Assembly (NCBI GenBank): GCA_016716745.1
Contig: JADJVD010000005.1
Coordinates: 372,001 to 436,000 of the forward strand
DNA length: 64,000 nt
Direction of reading: 5' to 3'
From: Hyphomicrobiales bacterium
GTDB lineage: Bacteria; Pseudomonadota; Alphaproteobacteria; Rhizobiales; Beijerinckiaceae
Shown here one piece after another: positions 28,179-37,814 of this stretch. Under the pieces are notes generated by a model, which was not told the origin of the DNA, did no database searches, and saw nothing but the letters and a program-made list of their open reading frames with translations. Both the position numbers and the translations under genes were made by a program. The first letter of the stretch is position 1. Every line of letters starts with the position of its first letter.

Positions 28179-29252
28179 ATGGTGGCGGTTTCCTTGCGCG
28201 GCGTCAGCAAGCGATGGGGCGCGTTCACGGGCGTGAGCGCGATCGATCTCGACATCGCCGACCGCGAGTTCATCGTCTTTCTCGGGCCCTCGGGATGCGG
28301 CAAGACGACGACCATGCGGATGATCGCAGGTCTCGAAGATCCGACCGACGGCGAAATCCGGATCGGCGATCGCGTGGTCAACGATCTGGAGCCGAAGGAC
28401 CGCGATGTCGCGATGGTGTTCCAGAACTACGGCCTCTATCCGAACATGACGGTCTACGAGAACATCCGCTTCCCGTTGAAGGTTCGTAAAGTCGATCCGC
28501 AGATCCATGACGCCCGTGTTCGCAAGGCCGCAGCCATGGTCGAACTCGGCGACCTGCTCTCTCGTCGCCCGAAGGAACTTTCGGGAGGGCAGCGTCAGCG
28601 GGTCGCGCTTGCGCGGGCGATCGTGCGGGAACCCGCGGTGTTCCTGATGGACGAGCCGCTATCGAATCTCGACGCCAAGCTTCGGGTGTCGACCCGCGCG
28701 CAAATCAAGAATCTCCAGCATGAGCTGAAGGTCACGACGATCTACGTCACGCATGACCAGATCGAGGCCATGACCTTGGCCGACCGCGTCGTGGTGATGA
28801 ACAAGGGCGCGTTGCAACAAGTCGGCACGCCGACGGACATCTACGACAATCCGGCCAATACGTTTGTCGCCGGCTTCATCGGCTCGCCTGCGATGAACCT
28901 GATGAAGGGCGAGATCGCCGGCGGCGTGTTCACCGCGCCAAATGTCCGGATCGCCGGGTTGCCATTTGCTGCGACGGGGCCTGTCACGCTCGGATTTCGC
29001 GCCGAAGACGCGTCGGTCATGTCGGCCGACGTCGGCGATGTCGCCGCGCCGATCTATTCGATCGAGTTGCTTGGCGACGCGACGATGGTGAGCGTGCGCG
29101 TGGGCGATGCGCTGGTGGCCGCCAAAGCCGCCAAGACGTTTCGGGCGGAGATCGGCGACATTGTCGCGTTCAGCATTCCGCCGGCGCAATGCCATCTGTT
29201 CGATCACCTATCGGGCCAGCGGCGCCCGCCAGAACCCGGAGCCGGCCAATGA
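28179..29252 (+). CDS. UgpC/MalK-type ABC transporter ATPase
   Basis: This 357-residue protein has Walker A (GPSGCGKTT), Q-loop (VFQNYGLYPNMTV), signature (LSGGQRQRVALARA), Walker B (VFLMDEPLSNLD) and a C-terminal OB/TOBE region (VTLGFRAEDA), as in the UgpC/MalK family. ATG at 28179 follows AGGAGAG. A longer reading from 28092 would lie across the operator and is rejected. It powers the sugar-type importer encoded by the next three genes. Confidence 0.94.
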   Translation: MVAVSLRGVSKRWGAFTGVSAIDLDIADREFIVFLGPSGCGKTTTMRMIAGLEDPTDGEIRIGDRVVNDLEPKDRDVAMVFQNYGLYPNMTVYENIRFPLKVRKVDPQIHDARVRKAAAMVELGDLLSRRPKELSGGQRQRVALARAIVREPAVFLMDEPLSNLDAKLRVSTRAQIKNLQHELKVTTIYVTHDQIEAMTLADRVVVMNKGALQQVGTPTDIYDNPANTFVAGFIGSPAMNLMKGEIAGGVFTAPNVRIAGLPFAATGPVTLGFRAEDASVMSADVGDVAAPIYSIELLGDATMVSVRVGDALVAAKAAKTFRAEIGDIVAFSIPPAQCHLFDHLSGQRRPPEPGAGQ

Positions 29253-29293
29253 GCCGGCGCTGTTTACGTCGCACCTGCTTTGGGAGGGAAAGC

Positions 29294-30508
29294 ATGATCC
29301 GCAAGACGCTCGTCGCCGCCGCATTGTCGCTCACGATGTCCGTGTCGGCTCAGGCCGCATGCAGCTTTCAGAACACCGTGCCTCTCAAATCGCTGACTGC
29401 GGCGTTCGAGGCCTGGAAGGCCGTGACGGCGGCCATGGCGGAATGCGGCAACGTTCAGGCCGAACTCGATCAGACCTTCCGCACCAAGCAGCCGGCGGCC
29501 TTCGCCGCCAACCCGGCCTTGTATCAGATCGGCGGAGTCGCCAACGGCACGCTCACGCCCTTGATCAATGCGGGAACCATTCGACCGCTGGACGATCTCA
29601 TCGCCAGACATGGCCGGAACCTGGCGCCGAACCAGCTCATCAAGGTCGACGGCAAGACGGTCGCCGTGGCCATGATGGTGAACACACAGCACCTCGTCTT
29701 CCGCGAGGACATTCTGAAGGAGCTCGGCATCGCCGTCCCGGCCACATATGACGAGGTGCTGGCGGCCGCCGAGAAGATCAAGGCCTCGGGCAAAGTGCAG
29801 TATCCGCTCGGGGCGACCTTCAAGGCCGGTTGGGATCTCGCCCAGGATTTCAACAACATGTTTGTCGGGTTCGGCGGGGTCTTCATCAAGTCGGACAATA
29901 CGCCCGGCATGAATTCGGACGCTGGCGTGAAGTCGCTCGAGATGATGAAGAAGCTCTCGGCCTATATGGACCCCGAGTTCCTCGTCTCGGAATCGACCTT
30001 CGTGCAGAAGCAGTTCCAGCAGGGCAAGATCGCGATGGCGAATTTGTGGGCCTCGCGGCTCGGCGCTCTCGACGATCCGAAGGAGAGCCAGCATGTCGGC
30101 AAGTTCGGCGTCGCGGCTGCTCCCCAAGCCGTGAAAGGCGGCCCGTCGTCGTCGACCCTGTGGTGGGACGGCGTCGTGATCGCGAAGAACATTCCCGACG
30201 CCGAGGCCGAAGCCGCGTTCCGCGTCGCGATGGAGGGAATCGACGAGGAGATGGTCAAGGCCAATAACGGCCTCGCCGTCTGGCTCATCAAGGGCTACGC
30301 GCCGAACAAGATGGCGCAGGGCGCCATCGATACGGCGAAGGGCGGCGCGCCGAACTATGCCTCCACCACGGCCATGGGCCTGTTCCATTCGGCGGTCGGC
30401 GAGAAGATCGCCGACTTCATGTCCGGCCGGAAGGACGCAAAGACCGCGCTGGGCGAAATGGAGGCGAGCTACCTCGTCAAGGCCAAGGAGCAAGGGCTGG
30501 TGAAGTAA
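29294..30508 (+). CDS. Sugar-type ABC transporter substrate-binding protein (family 1)
   Basis: This 404-residue protein has a signal peptide (MIRKTLVAAALSLTMSVSAQA) and a family-1 binding-protein fold (VNTQHLVFREDILKELGIAVPATYDE, WWDGVVIAKNIPDAEAE). It follows the ATPase gene and precedes the two permeases. The ligand is likely a sugar, polyol or similar compound, judged only from family. Confidence 0.9.
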   Translation: MIRKTLVAAALSLTMSVSAQAACSFQNTVPLKSLTAAFEAWKAVTAAMAECGNVQAELDQTFRTKQPAAFAANPALYQIGGVANGTLTPLINAGTIRPLDDLIARHGRNLAPNQLIKVDGKTVAVAMMVNTQHLVFREDILKELGIAVPATYDEVLAAAEKIKASGKVQYPLGATFKAGWDLAQDFNNMFVGFGGVFIKSDNTPGMNSDAGVKSLEMMKKLSAYMDPEFLVSESTFVQKQFQQGKIAMANLWASRLGALDDPKESQHVGKFGVAAAPQAVKGGPSSSTLWWDGVVIAKNIPDAEAEAAFRVAMEGIDEEMVKANNGLAVWLIKGYAPNKMAQGAIDTAKGGAPNYASTTAMGLFHSAVGEKIADFMSGRKDAKTALGEMEASYLVKAKEQGLVK

Positions 30509-30545
30509 GGGGGTTGCGAGCCGGCGACGGGGGGAGGATACGGCC

Positions 30546-31580
30546 ATGAAGGGCAAGACATTCGCGATGTTCGTCGCGCCGTCGCTGCTCATGATGCTCG
30601 TGTTCATCGCGTTGCCGCTCGCCTCGGTGTTCTGGCAGAGCTTTCACGAGACACGCGCTGTCGTCGCAACCACCGAGATCGAGAGCTGCACGCCGGGCTT
30701 CCTCGCGCCCACATGCACCCGCGAGACGCGCGCCGTTCCGAAGATCGGGGCCGACGGAAAGCCCATGACGGAAACGGTTTTCGTCGGGCTCGACGTGTAT
30801 CGCCGCGTGCTCGACACCGACGCCGTCGCGCGGGCTTTCGCCCCTGGCGGCGGCGGCATATCCGCTGTGCTCAGCATCGACTTCTGGAAGGCGCTGCGCT
30901 TCACGCTCACCTTCACGCTGGTCACGCTGCCCTTGGTGATCGGCCTTGGACTGGCGATCGCCCTGGCCGTCAACAGTCTCGTCCGGTCGCTGCGCGGGCC
31001 GGCGATCTTCATCACGCTGTTGCCCTTCATCATCACGCCGGTGATTGGAGCCTTGGCGGTCCGCTGGCTGTTTCTCGGGGATGGGGTCCTGACACGGGCG
31101 ATCGAGTGGGCGCTGGGGCGCGATATCTCGATGTTCGCTCAAGGATGGACGATCGAGATCATGATGCTGATCTACAAGGTTTGGCATGTCGCGCCGTTTG
31201 CCTTCGTGGTGTTCTACGCCGCCTTGCAGACGGTCGATCAGGACACGCTGGAATCGGCGATCGTCGATGGCGCGTCCCGCTTCGAAAGACTGCGCTATGT
31301 CGTGATCCCCCACCTCATGCCGCTGATCGTTTTCGTGGCCCTGATACACCTGATGGATTCCTACCGCGTGTTCGACGAGATCGTCGGATTTTCGGCGCAG
31401 GCGCATGTGCTCTCCCTGCAATATCTGACCTATTCGTTTCTCACGCCGGACGAGACAGGAAGTCGCGCGGTGGCTCGGGCCGCCGCCTCGTCGATGCTGA
31501 CCATGGTCGGCATCGTTGTTCTTCTCATTCCGCTGCTGCGCCGGACCTGGCGGGCGCATCGCGGATCGGGGAGGGGGTGA
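30546..31580 (+). CDS. ABC transporter permease (MalF-like)
   Basis: This 344-residue membrane protein has about six helices and the EAA-type loop (ESAIVDGASRFERLRYVVIPHLMP) that docks to the ATPase. A GGGGGGAGGA site precedes the ATG. An unusual extended periplasmic loop (about residues 38-85, with two Cys in ESCTPGFLAPTCTRE) follows the first helix. Its stop overlaps the next permease start. Confidence 0.93.
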   Translation: MKGKTFAMFVAPSLLMMLVFIALPLASVFWQSFHETRAVVATTEIESCTPGFLAPTCTRETRAVPKIGADGKPMTETVFVGLDVYRRVLDTDAVARAFAPGGGGISAVLSIDFWKALRFTLTFTLVTLPLVIGLGLAIALAVNSLVRSLRGPAIFITLLPFIITPVIGALAVRWLFLGDGVLTRAIEWALGRDISMFAQGWTIEIMMLIYKVWHVAPFAFVVFYAALQTVDQDTLESAIVDGASRFERLRYVVIPHLMPLIVFVALIHLMDSYRVFDEIVGFSAQAHVLSLQYLTYSFLTPDETGSRAVARAAASSMLTMVGIVVLLIPLLRRTWRAHRGSGRG

Positions 31581-32510
31581 TGGCGTCGGCGCGCGTGACG
31601 GCCCATCCCCTTTGGCTGAAGCTCGTCAGCTACGGCTTCCTCCTGCTTTGGCTATCGGTCGCCCTTTTCCCGCTTCTGTGGGTGACGTTGATGTCGTTTC
31701 GCGCGCCGGTGGATGCGCTCTCGGCCAATCCGCTCGATGTGATCTTCGGCGAAACGACCTTCGCGCACTACAAGGCGGTCTGGGTCACGCACGAGTTCTG
31801 GCGCAACTTTCTGAATTCGATGCTTGTCACGGCGGGAGTGGTGACGATCTCGCTGACGGTCGGCGCCCTGGCGGGCTATGCGCTGGCGCGGGCCAATTCG
31901 AACCTCGCCTTCTGGTTGCTCATCACCGCGCTCATCTTTCGCGCGCTGCCGCATTCCGTGCTGGTGACGGGTTACCTGCCGACGTTTCTCAATTCGCGCG
32001 AGCTTCTCGCGCCTTTGTGGGAAAGCGCGTCGACAGGCTGGTTCTTCAGATTGTTCTCAAGCGCGCCGCCGACGCTTTACGGCCAGCCCCTGGGCGATCA
32101 TTCTTGTGCTCGTCGCGATCAACCAGCCGTTCACGATCTGGATGATGCGGTCCTTCTTCATGAACATCCCGAACGAGCTCGACGAGGCGGCCCGGGTGGA
32201 TGGATGCACGCATTTCGAGGCGTTCCGGCGTGTGATCATGCCGGTGATGTGGCCGGGCGTGATCACGACGGGCCTGTTCTCGTTCCTGCTCGCCTACAAC
32301 GACTATCTGGTGACGGCGTTGCTGCTCGACGCACAGTCGCAAACCATGGTGCCGGCGATTTCGCAATTTCTCAACCGCGACACGCGCGCCTCGGACCAGA
32401 TCGAAGCGATCGCCGCGGCGGTCTCGATCACGGCGCCGTTGTTTCTGCTCGTCATGGCGTTCCAGCGCCAGATCGTGTCCGGTCTGACGGCCGGCGCCGT
32501 CAAAGGCTGA
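31580..32510 (+). CDS. ABC transporter permease (MalG-like), one-base frameshift
   Basis: The N-terminal frame (MASARVTAHPLWLKLVSYG to LFSSAPPTLYGQP) and the C-terminal frame (ILVLVAINQPFTIWMM, EAA loop DEAARVDGCTHFEAFRRVIMP, end SGLTAGAVKG) are in different phases. Removing one C from the CCCC at 32089-32092 joins them and gives 309 residues, the usual length. A sequencing error is more likely than inactivation, as the rest of the operon is intact. Confidence 0.87.
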
Positions 32511-32551
32511 AGCGCTCCATTCCGTTCATGCTCAATCAGGACGCCTGATCC

Positions 32552-33871
32552 ATGATCCGCTACTTGAAGACGGCCCGCAGCGAGGCCGAGCGCGCAGAGG
32601 ACGACGCCAGGGTGCGCGCGATGGTGGAGACCACGCTGGCCGACATATCCGCCCGCGGCGACGCCGCCGTGCGTGAATTGTCCGCGCGGTTCGACCGGTA
32701 CGATCCGCCTGCCTTTCGTCTGACCACACAGGAGATCGAGAGGGCGATGGCGCAGGTGCCGAGGCGCGATCTCGACGATATCCGCTTCGCGCAGACGCAG
32801 GTCCGCACCTTCGCGGAGCATCAGCGGGCGTCGATCCGGGACATCGAGGTCGAAACGCTTCCGGGCGTGGTCCTTGGTCATCGCAACATCCCGGTCCGGT
32901 CGGTCGGCTGCTATGTGCCGGGCGGCAAGTACCCGATGGTCGCCTCCGCCCACATGTCGGTCGTGACGGCGAAGGTCGCAGGCGTGAAGCGCATCGTCGC
33001 GTCGGCGCCGCCGCAGGCGTGCGCGGATGGCCCGGCGCCGCATCCGGCGATCGTGGCCGCCATGCATATGGGCGGCGCCGACGAGATCTATTGCCTCGGC
33101 GGCATTCAGGCCGTGGGGGCGATGGCGCTCGGCACCGAGACGATAGCGCCGGTCGACATGCTGGTCGGCCCAGGCAACGCCTTCGTCGCGGAAGCCAAGC
33201 GCCAGCTCTACGGGCGGGTCGGCATCGATCTGTTCGCAGGACCGACGGAGACGATGGTGATCGCCGACGATACGGTCGACGGGGAGCTGTGCGCCACGGA
33301 TTTGCTCGGGCAGGCCGAGCACGGCGTCAACTCGCCCGCCGTCCTGATCACCAACTCCGAGAGGCTCGCTCGCGACACAATCGCCGAGATCGGCCGATTG
33401 CTGGCGATCCTGCCGACCGGCGCGGTCGCCTCGCAAAGCTGGCGGGACTATGGCGAGGTCATCCTGTGCGACAGCCACGAGGAAATGCTGGCCGAGGCCA
33501 ATCGTATCGCCTCCGAGCATGTTCAGGTGATGACCGACCGCGACGACTGGTATCTGGAGAACATGCAGTCCTATGGCGCGCTGTTCCTCGGGCCGCGCAC
33601 CAATGTCAGCTTCGGCGACAAGGTGATCGGCACCAATCACACGCTGCCGACCAGGCGGGCCGGCCGCTACACGGGCGGATTGTGGGTCGGAAAATTCCTC
33701 AAGACGCACACCTATCAAAAGGTGACGACGGACGAGGCCTCCGCATTGATCGGCGGATATTGCTCGCGCCTGTGCATGCTGGAAGGGTTCGTCGGCCATG
33801 CGGAGCAGGCGAATATTCGCGTGCGTCGCTATGGCGGACGCAATGTTCCCTATGGGCAGGCGGCGGAGTGA
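32552..33871 (+). CDS. Histidinol-dehydrogenase-family dehydrogenase (HpsN-like)
   Basis: This 439-residue protein has the HisD fold: VGCYVPGGKYPMVAS, ETIAPVDMLVGPGNAFVAEAK in parts, and zinc/substrate residues in LLGQAEHGVNSP, ASEHVQVM and GTNHTLPT. The late segment YTGGLWVGKFLKT resembles catabolic HisD relatives such as sulfopropanediol dehydrogenase HpsN more than biosynthetic HisD, and no his genes are near. It probably oxidises a primary alcohol to an acid with NAD in two steps. The substrate is uncertain. Confidence 0.82.
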   Translation: MIRYLKTARSEAERAEDDARVRAMVETTLADISARGDAAVRELSARFDRYDPPAFRLTTQEIERAMAQVPRRDLDDIRFAQTQVRTFAEHQRASIRDIEVETLPGVVLGHRNIPVRSVGCYVPGGKYPMVASAHMSVVTAKVAGVKRIVASAPPQACADGPAPHPAIVAAMHMGGADEIYCLGGIQAVGAMALGTETIAPVDMLVGPGNAFVAEAKRQLYGRVGIDLFAGPTETMVIADDTVDGELCATDLLGQAEHGVNSPAVLITNSERLARDTIAEIGRLLAILPTGAVASQSWRDYGEVILCDSHEEMLAEANRIASEHVQVMTDRDDWYLENMQSYGALFLGPRTNVSFGDKVIGTNHTLPTRRAGRYTGGLWVGKFLKTHTYQKVTTDEASALIGGYCSRLCMLEGFVGHAEQANIRVRRYGGRNVPYGQAAE

Positions 33872-34635
33872 TGTCGCTGCCGCGCACGCCGTCCTTCCGG
33901 CTCGATCGCCGGCGGGCGCTCGTGACCGGCGCCGGGCGCGGCATCGGGCTCGCCCTGGCTTGCGCTTTGGCGGAGGCCGGCGCCGCGGTGACGCTCTGCG
34001 CCCGCTCGGGCGACGAACTGAACCGGGCCGTCGCGGCGCTGCGCGAGCGCGGGGACGAGGCCGAGCCGCTCGCGCTCGATATCACCGACCACGGCGCCGT
34101 GGAGGCGGCGCTGGCGTCGAGGCCGCCGTTCGACATCCTTGTCAACAACGCCGGCATGAACCGGCCGGCCCCTTTCGTCGACGTCGACCTTGCCGATTAC
34201 GACCGGATCATGGGCCTGAATGTCCGGGCGACCTACGCCCTGTCGCAGCTTGTCGCTCGCGGTCTTGTCGCCGCCGGCAAGCCGGGCGCGATCATTCACG
34301 TCTCGTCCCAGATGGGGCATGTCGGCGGCGTCGACCGAACGGTTTATGCGGCGTCCAAACATGCCGTCGAGGGGCTGACGAAGGCGATGGCGATCGAACT
34401 CGGTCCGAAAGGCATCCGGGTCAACTCCATCGCCCCGACCTTCATTCGCACGGAGTTGACGGCGTCGACCTTCGCCAATCCCGAGCGGCTGGCGTGGATC
34501 CGCTCCAAGATCAAACTCGACCGGATCGGCGAGGTCGAGGACGTCATGGGCGCGGCGGTGTTCCTGGCCAGCGACGCGGCGGCGCTCATTACCGGAACAT
34601 CATTGTTGATCGACGGCGGCTGGACCGCGGGCTGA
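33871..34635 (+). CDS. Short-chain dehydrogenase/reductase (SDR)
   Basis: This 254-residue classical SDR has the cofactor motif VTGAGRGIGLALA, NNAG (DILVNNAGMNRP), the catalytic Ser in HVSSQMG, and YxxxK (VYAASKHAVEG). It overlaps the HisD-like gene by one base and probably acts in the same pathway, oxidising a secondary alcohol. An SDR plus HisD-like pair also occurs in dihydroxypropanesulfonate degradation. Confidence 0.92.
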   Translation: MSLPRTPSFRLDRRRALVTGAGRGIGLALACALAEAGAAVTLCARSGDELNRAVAALRERGDEAEPLALDITDHGAVEAALASRPPFDILVNNAGMNRPAPFVDVDLADYDRIMGLNVRATYALSQLVARGLVAAGKPGAIIHVSSQMGHVGGVDRTVYAASKHAVEGLTKAMAIELGPKGIRVNSIAPTFIRTELTASTFANPERLAWIRSKIKLDRIGEVEDVMGAAVFLASDAAALITGTSLLIDGGWTAG

Positions 34636-34655
34636 GAGCCGAGGAGAACGGAACA

Positions 34656-35642
34656 ATGCCGATCGAGGGTTTCGACCCACGCTGGACGGACTTTCCCGAC
34701 TACATTCTCGGGATCACCCGGGAGATCTGGGAGGAGCGGCGCATTGCGACCCTCCACCAGTACTATGCTCCCGACATCGTCGTTCGTTCGCCCGGCTCCA
34801 TCGTGCGGGGCAACCGGAATGTCATCGCCGCGACGATGGCCACGTTGGCGGAATTCCCGGACCGGCAGTTGCTTGGCGAGGATGTCATCTGGAGCGAGCA
34901 CGGCAGCGGGTTGCTGTCCTCCCATCGCATCCTGTCGACCGCCACGCATGCGCGCGACGGCGTCTACGGCAAGGCAACGGGCAAGGCGCTGCGCTACCGC
35001 ATCATCGCCGATTGCGCGGCGCGGCAGAACCAGATCTTCGACGAGTGGCTCATCCGCGACCAGGGCGCGATCGTCCGCCAGATGGGTTGGGAGCCAAAGA
35101 CATACGCGGCCGATCTCGTTCGGCGCGAAGGCGGGCCCGAGGCCTGCGTGAAGCCATTCACGCCGGAGCAGGATATCGCCGGAGCCTATGTCGGCGCCGG
35201 CAACGATCATCCGGTCGGCCAACGCTATGCCGAGATCCTCACGAGGATCATGGGATCGGACATGGCGGCCATCCGCAGCCAATACGATCGCGCCGCCCAT
35301 CTTGAGCTTCCCGGCGGCGTCACCGGCCACGGGTGGGATGCGGCGGACGGATTCTGGATGGGATTGCGGGCGGCGTTCCCGGACGCGACGTTCGCCATCC
35401 ATCACGTCATCGGCCGCGACGACAGAATGATGCCGCCGCGCGCGGCTCTGCGTTGGTCTTTGACGGGCAAGCACAGCGGTTGGGGCGCCTTCGGCGCGCC
35501 GAGCGGCGCACACGTCCACGTCATGGGCATCGGCCATGCCGAGTTCGGCCCGTTCGGCGCCGACGCCGGCACGCTGCGCCGCGAATGGGTGGTCTTCGAC
35601 GAGACGGCCATCTGGAAACAAATCGTTCTCAAGACCGGCTGA
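34656..35642 (+). CDS. Double SnoaL/NTF2-like protein 2
   Basis: This 328-residue protein looks like two NTF2-like folds: about residues 15-150 (LHQYYAPDIVVRSPGSIVRGN, IFDEWLIRDQGAIVRQMG) and 195-325 (FWMGLRAAFPDATFAIHHVIG, LRREWVVFDETAIWKQI). It is related in layout to the protein at 27004-28044. A GAGGAGA site precedes the start. The pair in one LacI regulon suggests two related steps or a heteromeric enzyme. Function unknown. Confidence 0.82.
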   Translation: MPIEGFDPRWTDFPDYILGITREIWEERRIATLHQYYAPDIVVRSPGSIVRGNRNVIAATMATLAEFPDRQLLGEDVIWSEHGSGLLSSHRILSTATHARDGVYGKATGKALRYRIIADCAARQNQIFDEWLIRDQGAIVRQMGWEPKTYAADLVRREGGPEACVKPFTPEQDIAGAYVGAGNDHPVGQRYAEILTRIMGSDMAAIRSQYDRAAHLELPGGVTGHGWDAADGFWMGLRAAFPDATFAIHHVIGRDDRMMPPRAALRWSLTGKHSGWGAFGAPSGAHVHVMGIGHAEFGPFGADAGTLRREWVVFDETAIWKQIVLKTG

Positions 35643-35677
35643 TCGCGCGCCGCGAGAGCGCGTCGAGCGCGACGTGC

Positions 35678-35691
35678 TGCATACGAATGCA
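35678..35691. promoter_or_regulatory. Second LacI-type operator TGCATACGAATGCA
   Basis: It matches the core of the perfect palindrome at 28098-28115 with one mismatch, and lies 22 bases before the bicupin start. It suggests an internal regulated promoter for the last three genes of the island. Confidence 0.65.
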
Positions 35692-35713
35692 AATCGAGGG
35701 AAAGGACGATCTG

Positions 35714-36682
35714 ATGACGCCGCAAGAGATGGAAGCCCATATCGTTCGCTATGGCGAGCTGAAACCGTGCAAGACGGCTTTCATCGACGCTCACACGCCC
35801 GGGTCGAACCGGAAGGAGAACTTCACCATCATTGGCGGGGGAGTCAGCGAGGCGGCCGATCAGCACGTTCATATCCGCCAGACGCCGGGCTTCAATATCG
35901 GCGCAGCCGGCCAGCCGCCGGGCTGCAGGAACTCGTTGCATTCGCATCGCACGGCGGAAGTCTTCTTCGTCCTGAAGGGCCGCTGGCGCTTCTTCTGGGG
36001 CCGGTGGGGCACGGCGGGCGAATTCATCGCCGAGGAGGGCGACATCTTCAATATTCCGACAGGCATCTTCCGCGCCTTCGAGAATGTCGGCACGGATTAC
36101 GGGATGATCATGGCGATCCTCGGGGGCGACGACGCGGGCGGCGGCGTCATCTGGGCGCCGCAGGTCATCACGGACGCCAAGGACTATGGGCTCGTGCTCG
36201 GCAAGAACGGCAAGATCTACGACACCAAGAAGGGGCAGAAGCTGCCCGACGGCGTTGCGCCGATGCCCTTGCTGACGGACGAGGAGCTGAGAGCCTTCCC
36301 CGAACCGACGACGGCCGAGGTGATCCCGAACTGCGTCGCGCGTTACCAGGACCTGATGGCCCTGTCCGACCGCCAGCCGTGCAAGGTCATCGGCGCGCAA
36401 GGGAAGCTCCGCGACCGCCCGGGCTTCGAGGTCGAATTCCTGTCGCGCAACTCCATCCCCGGCGCGCCCTACCGCCTGGATCGGCATGAGGTCCTGATGC
36501 CTGTGCGCGGCTATTGGAGGCTCGGCTGGAGCGGCGGCGGCACGGTGCTGAACCCGGGCGACACCGCCGCCATTCCGCCCGGCCTGGAGCATTCGCTGGC
36601 CCCCGCAGTGACGGGCGAGGCCTCGCTCTATCGCGTGATCAACACGGACGATCCGGCCGGCGCGACCGGGCGGCTGCTTTGA
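35714..36682 (+). CDS. Bicupin protein (gentisate-dioxygenase/pirin-like cupin fold)
   Basis: This 322-residue protein has two cupin domains: the first near residues 75-130 with metal ligands in SLHSHRTAEVFFVLKG and GTAGEFIAEEGDIFNIPTG, the second near 225-310 (LDRHEVLMPVRGYWRLGW, LNPGDTAAIPPGLEHSL). The HxH...E set in the first domain suggests a bound metal. A GAGGGAAAGG site precedes ATG 35714; an ATG at 35688 lies inside the operator and is rejected. It may be an oxygenase or isomerase. Confidence 0.82.
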   Translation: MTPQEMEAHIVRYGELKPCKTAFIDAHTPGSNRKENFTIIGGGVSEAADQHVHIRQTPGFNIGAAGQPPGCRNSLHSHRTAEVFFVLKGRWRFFWGRWGTAGEFIAEEGDIFNIPTGIFRAFENVGTDYGMIMAILGGDDAGGGVIWAPQVITDAKDYGLVLGKNGKIYDTKKGQKLPDGVAPMPLLTDEELRAFPEPTTAEVIPNCVARYQDLMALSDRQPCKVIGAQGKLRDRPGFEVEFLSRNSIPGAPYRLDRHEVLMPVRGYWRLGWSGGGTVLNPGDTAAIPPGLEHSLAPAVTGEASLYRVINTDDPAGATGRLL

Positions 36683-36692
36683 GGAGCGGACG

Positions 36693-37814
36693 ATGTCGTT
36701 ATTGGCCACCCATGTCGGCTCGCTGCCGCGTTCGCAGAGAGTTGTCGATTTCCTGTTCGCCCGCGAACGCGGCGAGCCCTATGACGTCGCCGCCTTCGAC
36801 GCGGCCATGGCCGAGGCGGTCGACGACGTCGTCCGTCGACAGAAGGAAGCGGGGATCGACATCGTCTCCGACGGCGAGACGTCGAAGATCTCCTACGCGA
36901 CCTACGTCAAGGATCGCTACACCGGCTTCGACGGCGACAGCCCGCGCAACGCCCCGGCCGATCTGAAGCTCTTTCCAAGCTTCCTCGAACGTCTCGCGAA
37001 AGCCGGCGGCACGCCGCAATACGCACGGCCGCAATGCGTCGGGCCCGTGCGTTCGAAAGGGCAGGGCGAGTTGCACAAGGACATCGTCGCCCTGAAGGCG
37101 GCGATGGCGGCCCACGGCGTCCAGCGCGGCTTCATGAACGCAGCCTCGCCCGGCGTCATCTCCCTGTTTCTCCAAAATGCCCATTATCCGACGCGCGAGG
37201 CGTATCTGGCCGCGCTGGCTGATGCGATGCGCGCCGAATACCGCACAATCATCGAGGCCGGTCTCGACTTGCAGCTCGATTGTCCGGATCTGGCCCTCTC
37301 GAGGCACATGCTGTTCACGCATCTGTCCGACGACGAGTTCCTGAAGGTGGCGGGTCTCCATGTCGAGGCGCTGGACCATGCGCTCGCCGGTCTGCCTCAG
37401 GAGCGGATTCGCCTGCACATCTGCTGGGGCAACTATGAAGGGCCCCATTGCTGCGACATCGACATGGCGAAGATTTTTCCACTGCTGATGCGGGTTCCGG
37501 CTCGCTACGTCCTGTTCGAAACCGCCAATCCCCGTCACGGCCATGAATGGACGGTGTTCCGCGACCGGGCGCGCGAGATTCCCGACGACAAGATTCTCGT
37601 GCCTGGCGCGGTCGATACGACGACCAATTTCATCGAGCATCCGGAGCTCGTCCGTCAGAGGCTGGAGCGCTTCACCGCCATCGTCGGCAAGGACCGCGTG
37701 ATCGCAGGGTCGGATTGCGGCTTCGGCACATTCGCAGGCTTCGGCGCGGTGGATCCGGAGATCGCATGGGCGAAGCTCGCGGCGCTGAAGGAGGGCGCAA
37801 GGCGCGTGGCATGA
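36693..37814 (+). CDS. MetE C-terminal-like (cobalamin-independent methionine synthase II family) protein
   Basis: This 373-residue TIM-barrel protein starts LLATHVGSLPRS and keeps the zinc-site pattern: His/Cys in RLHICWGNYEG, Glu in VLFETANPRH and Cys in IAGSDCGFGTF. It lacks the N-terminal half of true MetE, so it is not a normal methionine synthase. Relatives include epoxyalkane:coenzyme M transferase and methylthiol-transferring enzymes. In this island it may transfer a methyl or alkyl group to a thiol. The downstream gene overlaps by four bases. Confidence 0.87.
   Translation: MSLLATHVGSLPRSQRVVDFLFARERGEPYDVAAFDAAMAEAVDDVVRRQKEAGIDIVSDGETSKISYATYVKDRYTGFDGDSPRNAPADLKLFPSFLERLAKAGGTPQYARPQCVGPVRSKGQGELHKDIVALKAAMAAHGVQRGFMNAASPGVISLFLQNAHYPTREAYLAALADAMRAEYRTIIEAGLDLQLDCPDLALSRHMLFTHLSDDEFLKVAGLHVEALDHALAGLPQERIRLHICWGNYEGPHCCDIDMAKIFPLLMRVPARYVLFETANPRHGHEWTVFRDRAREIPDDKILVPGAVDTTTNFIEHPELVRQRLERFTAIVGKDRVIAGSDCGFGTFAGFGAVDPEIAWAKLAALKEGARRVA

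Noticed and set aside
32552..33871. Biosynthetic histidinol dehydrogenase HisD
   Set aside because: No histidine biosynthesis genes are near, and the late YTGGLWVGKFLKT segment and operon context fit catabolic relatives.
36693..37814. Methionine synthase MetE
   Set aside because: Only the C-terminal-type barrel is present and the context is catabolic.
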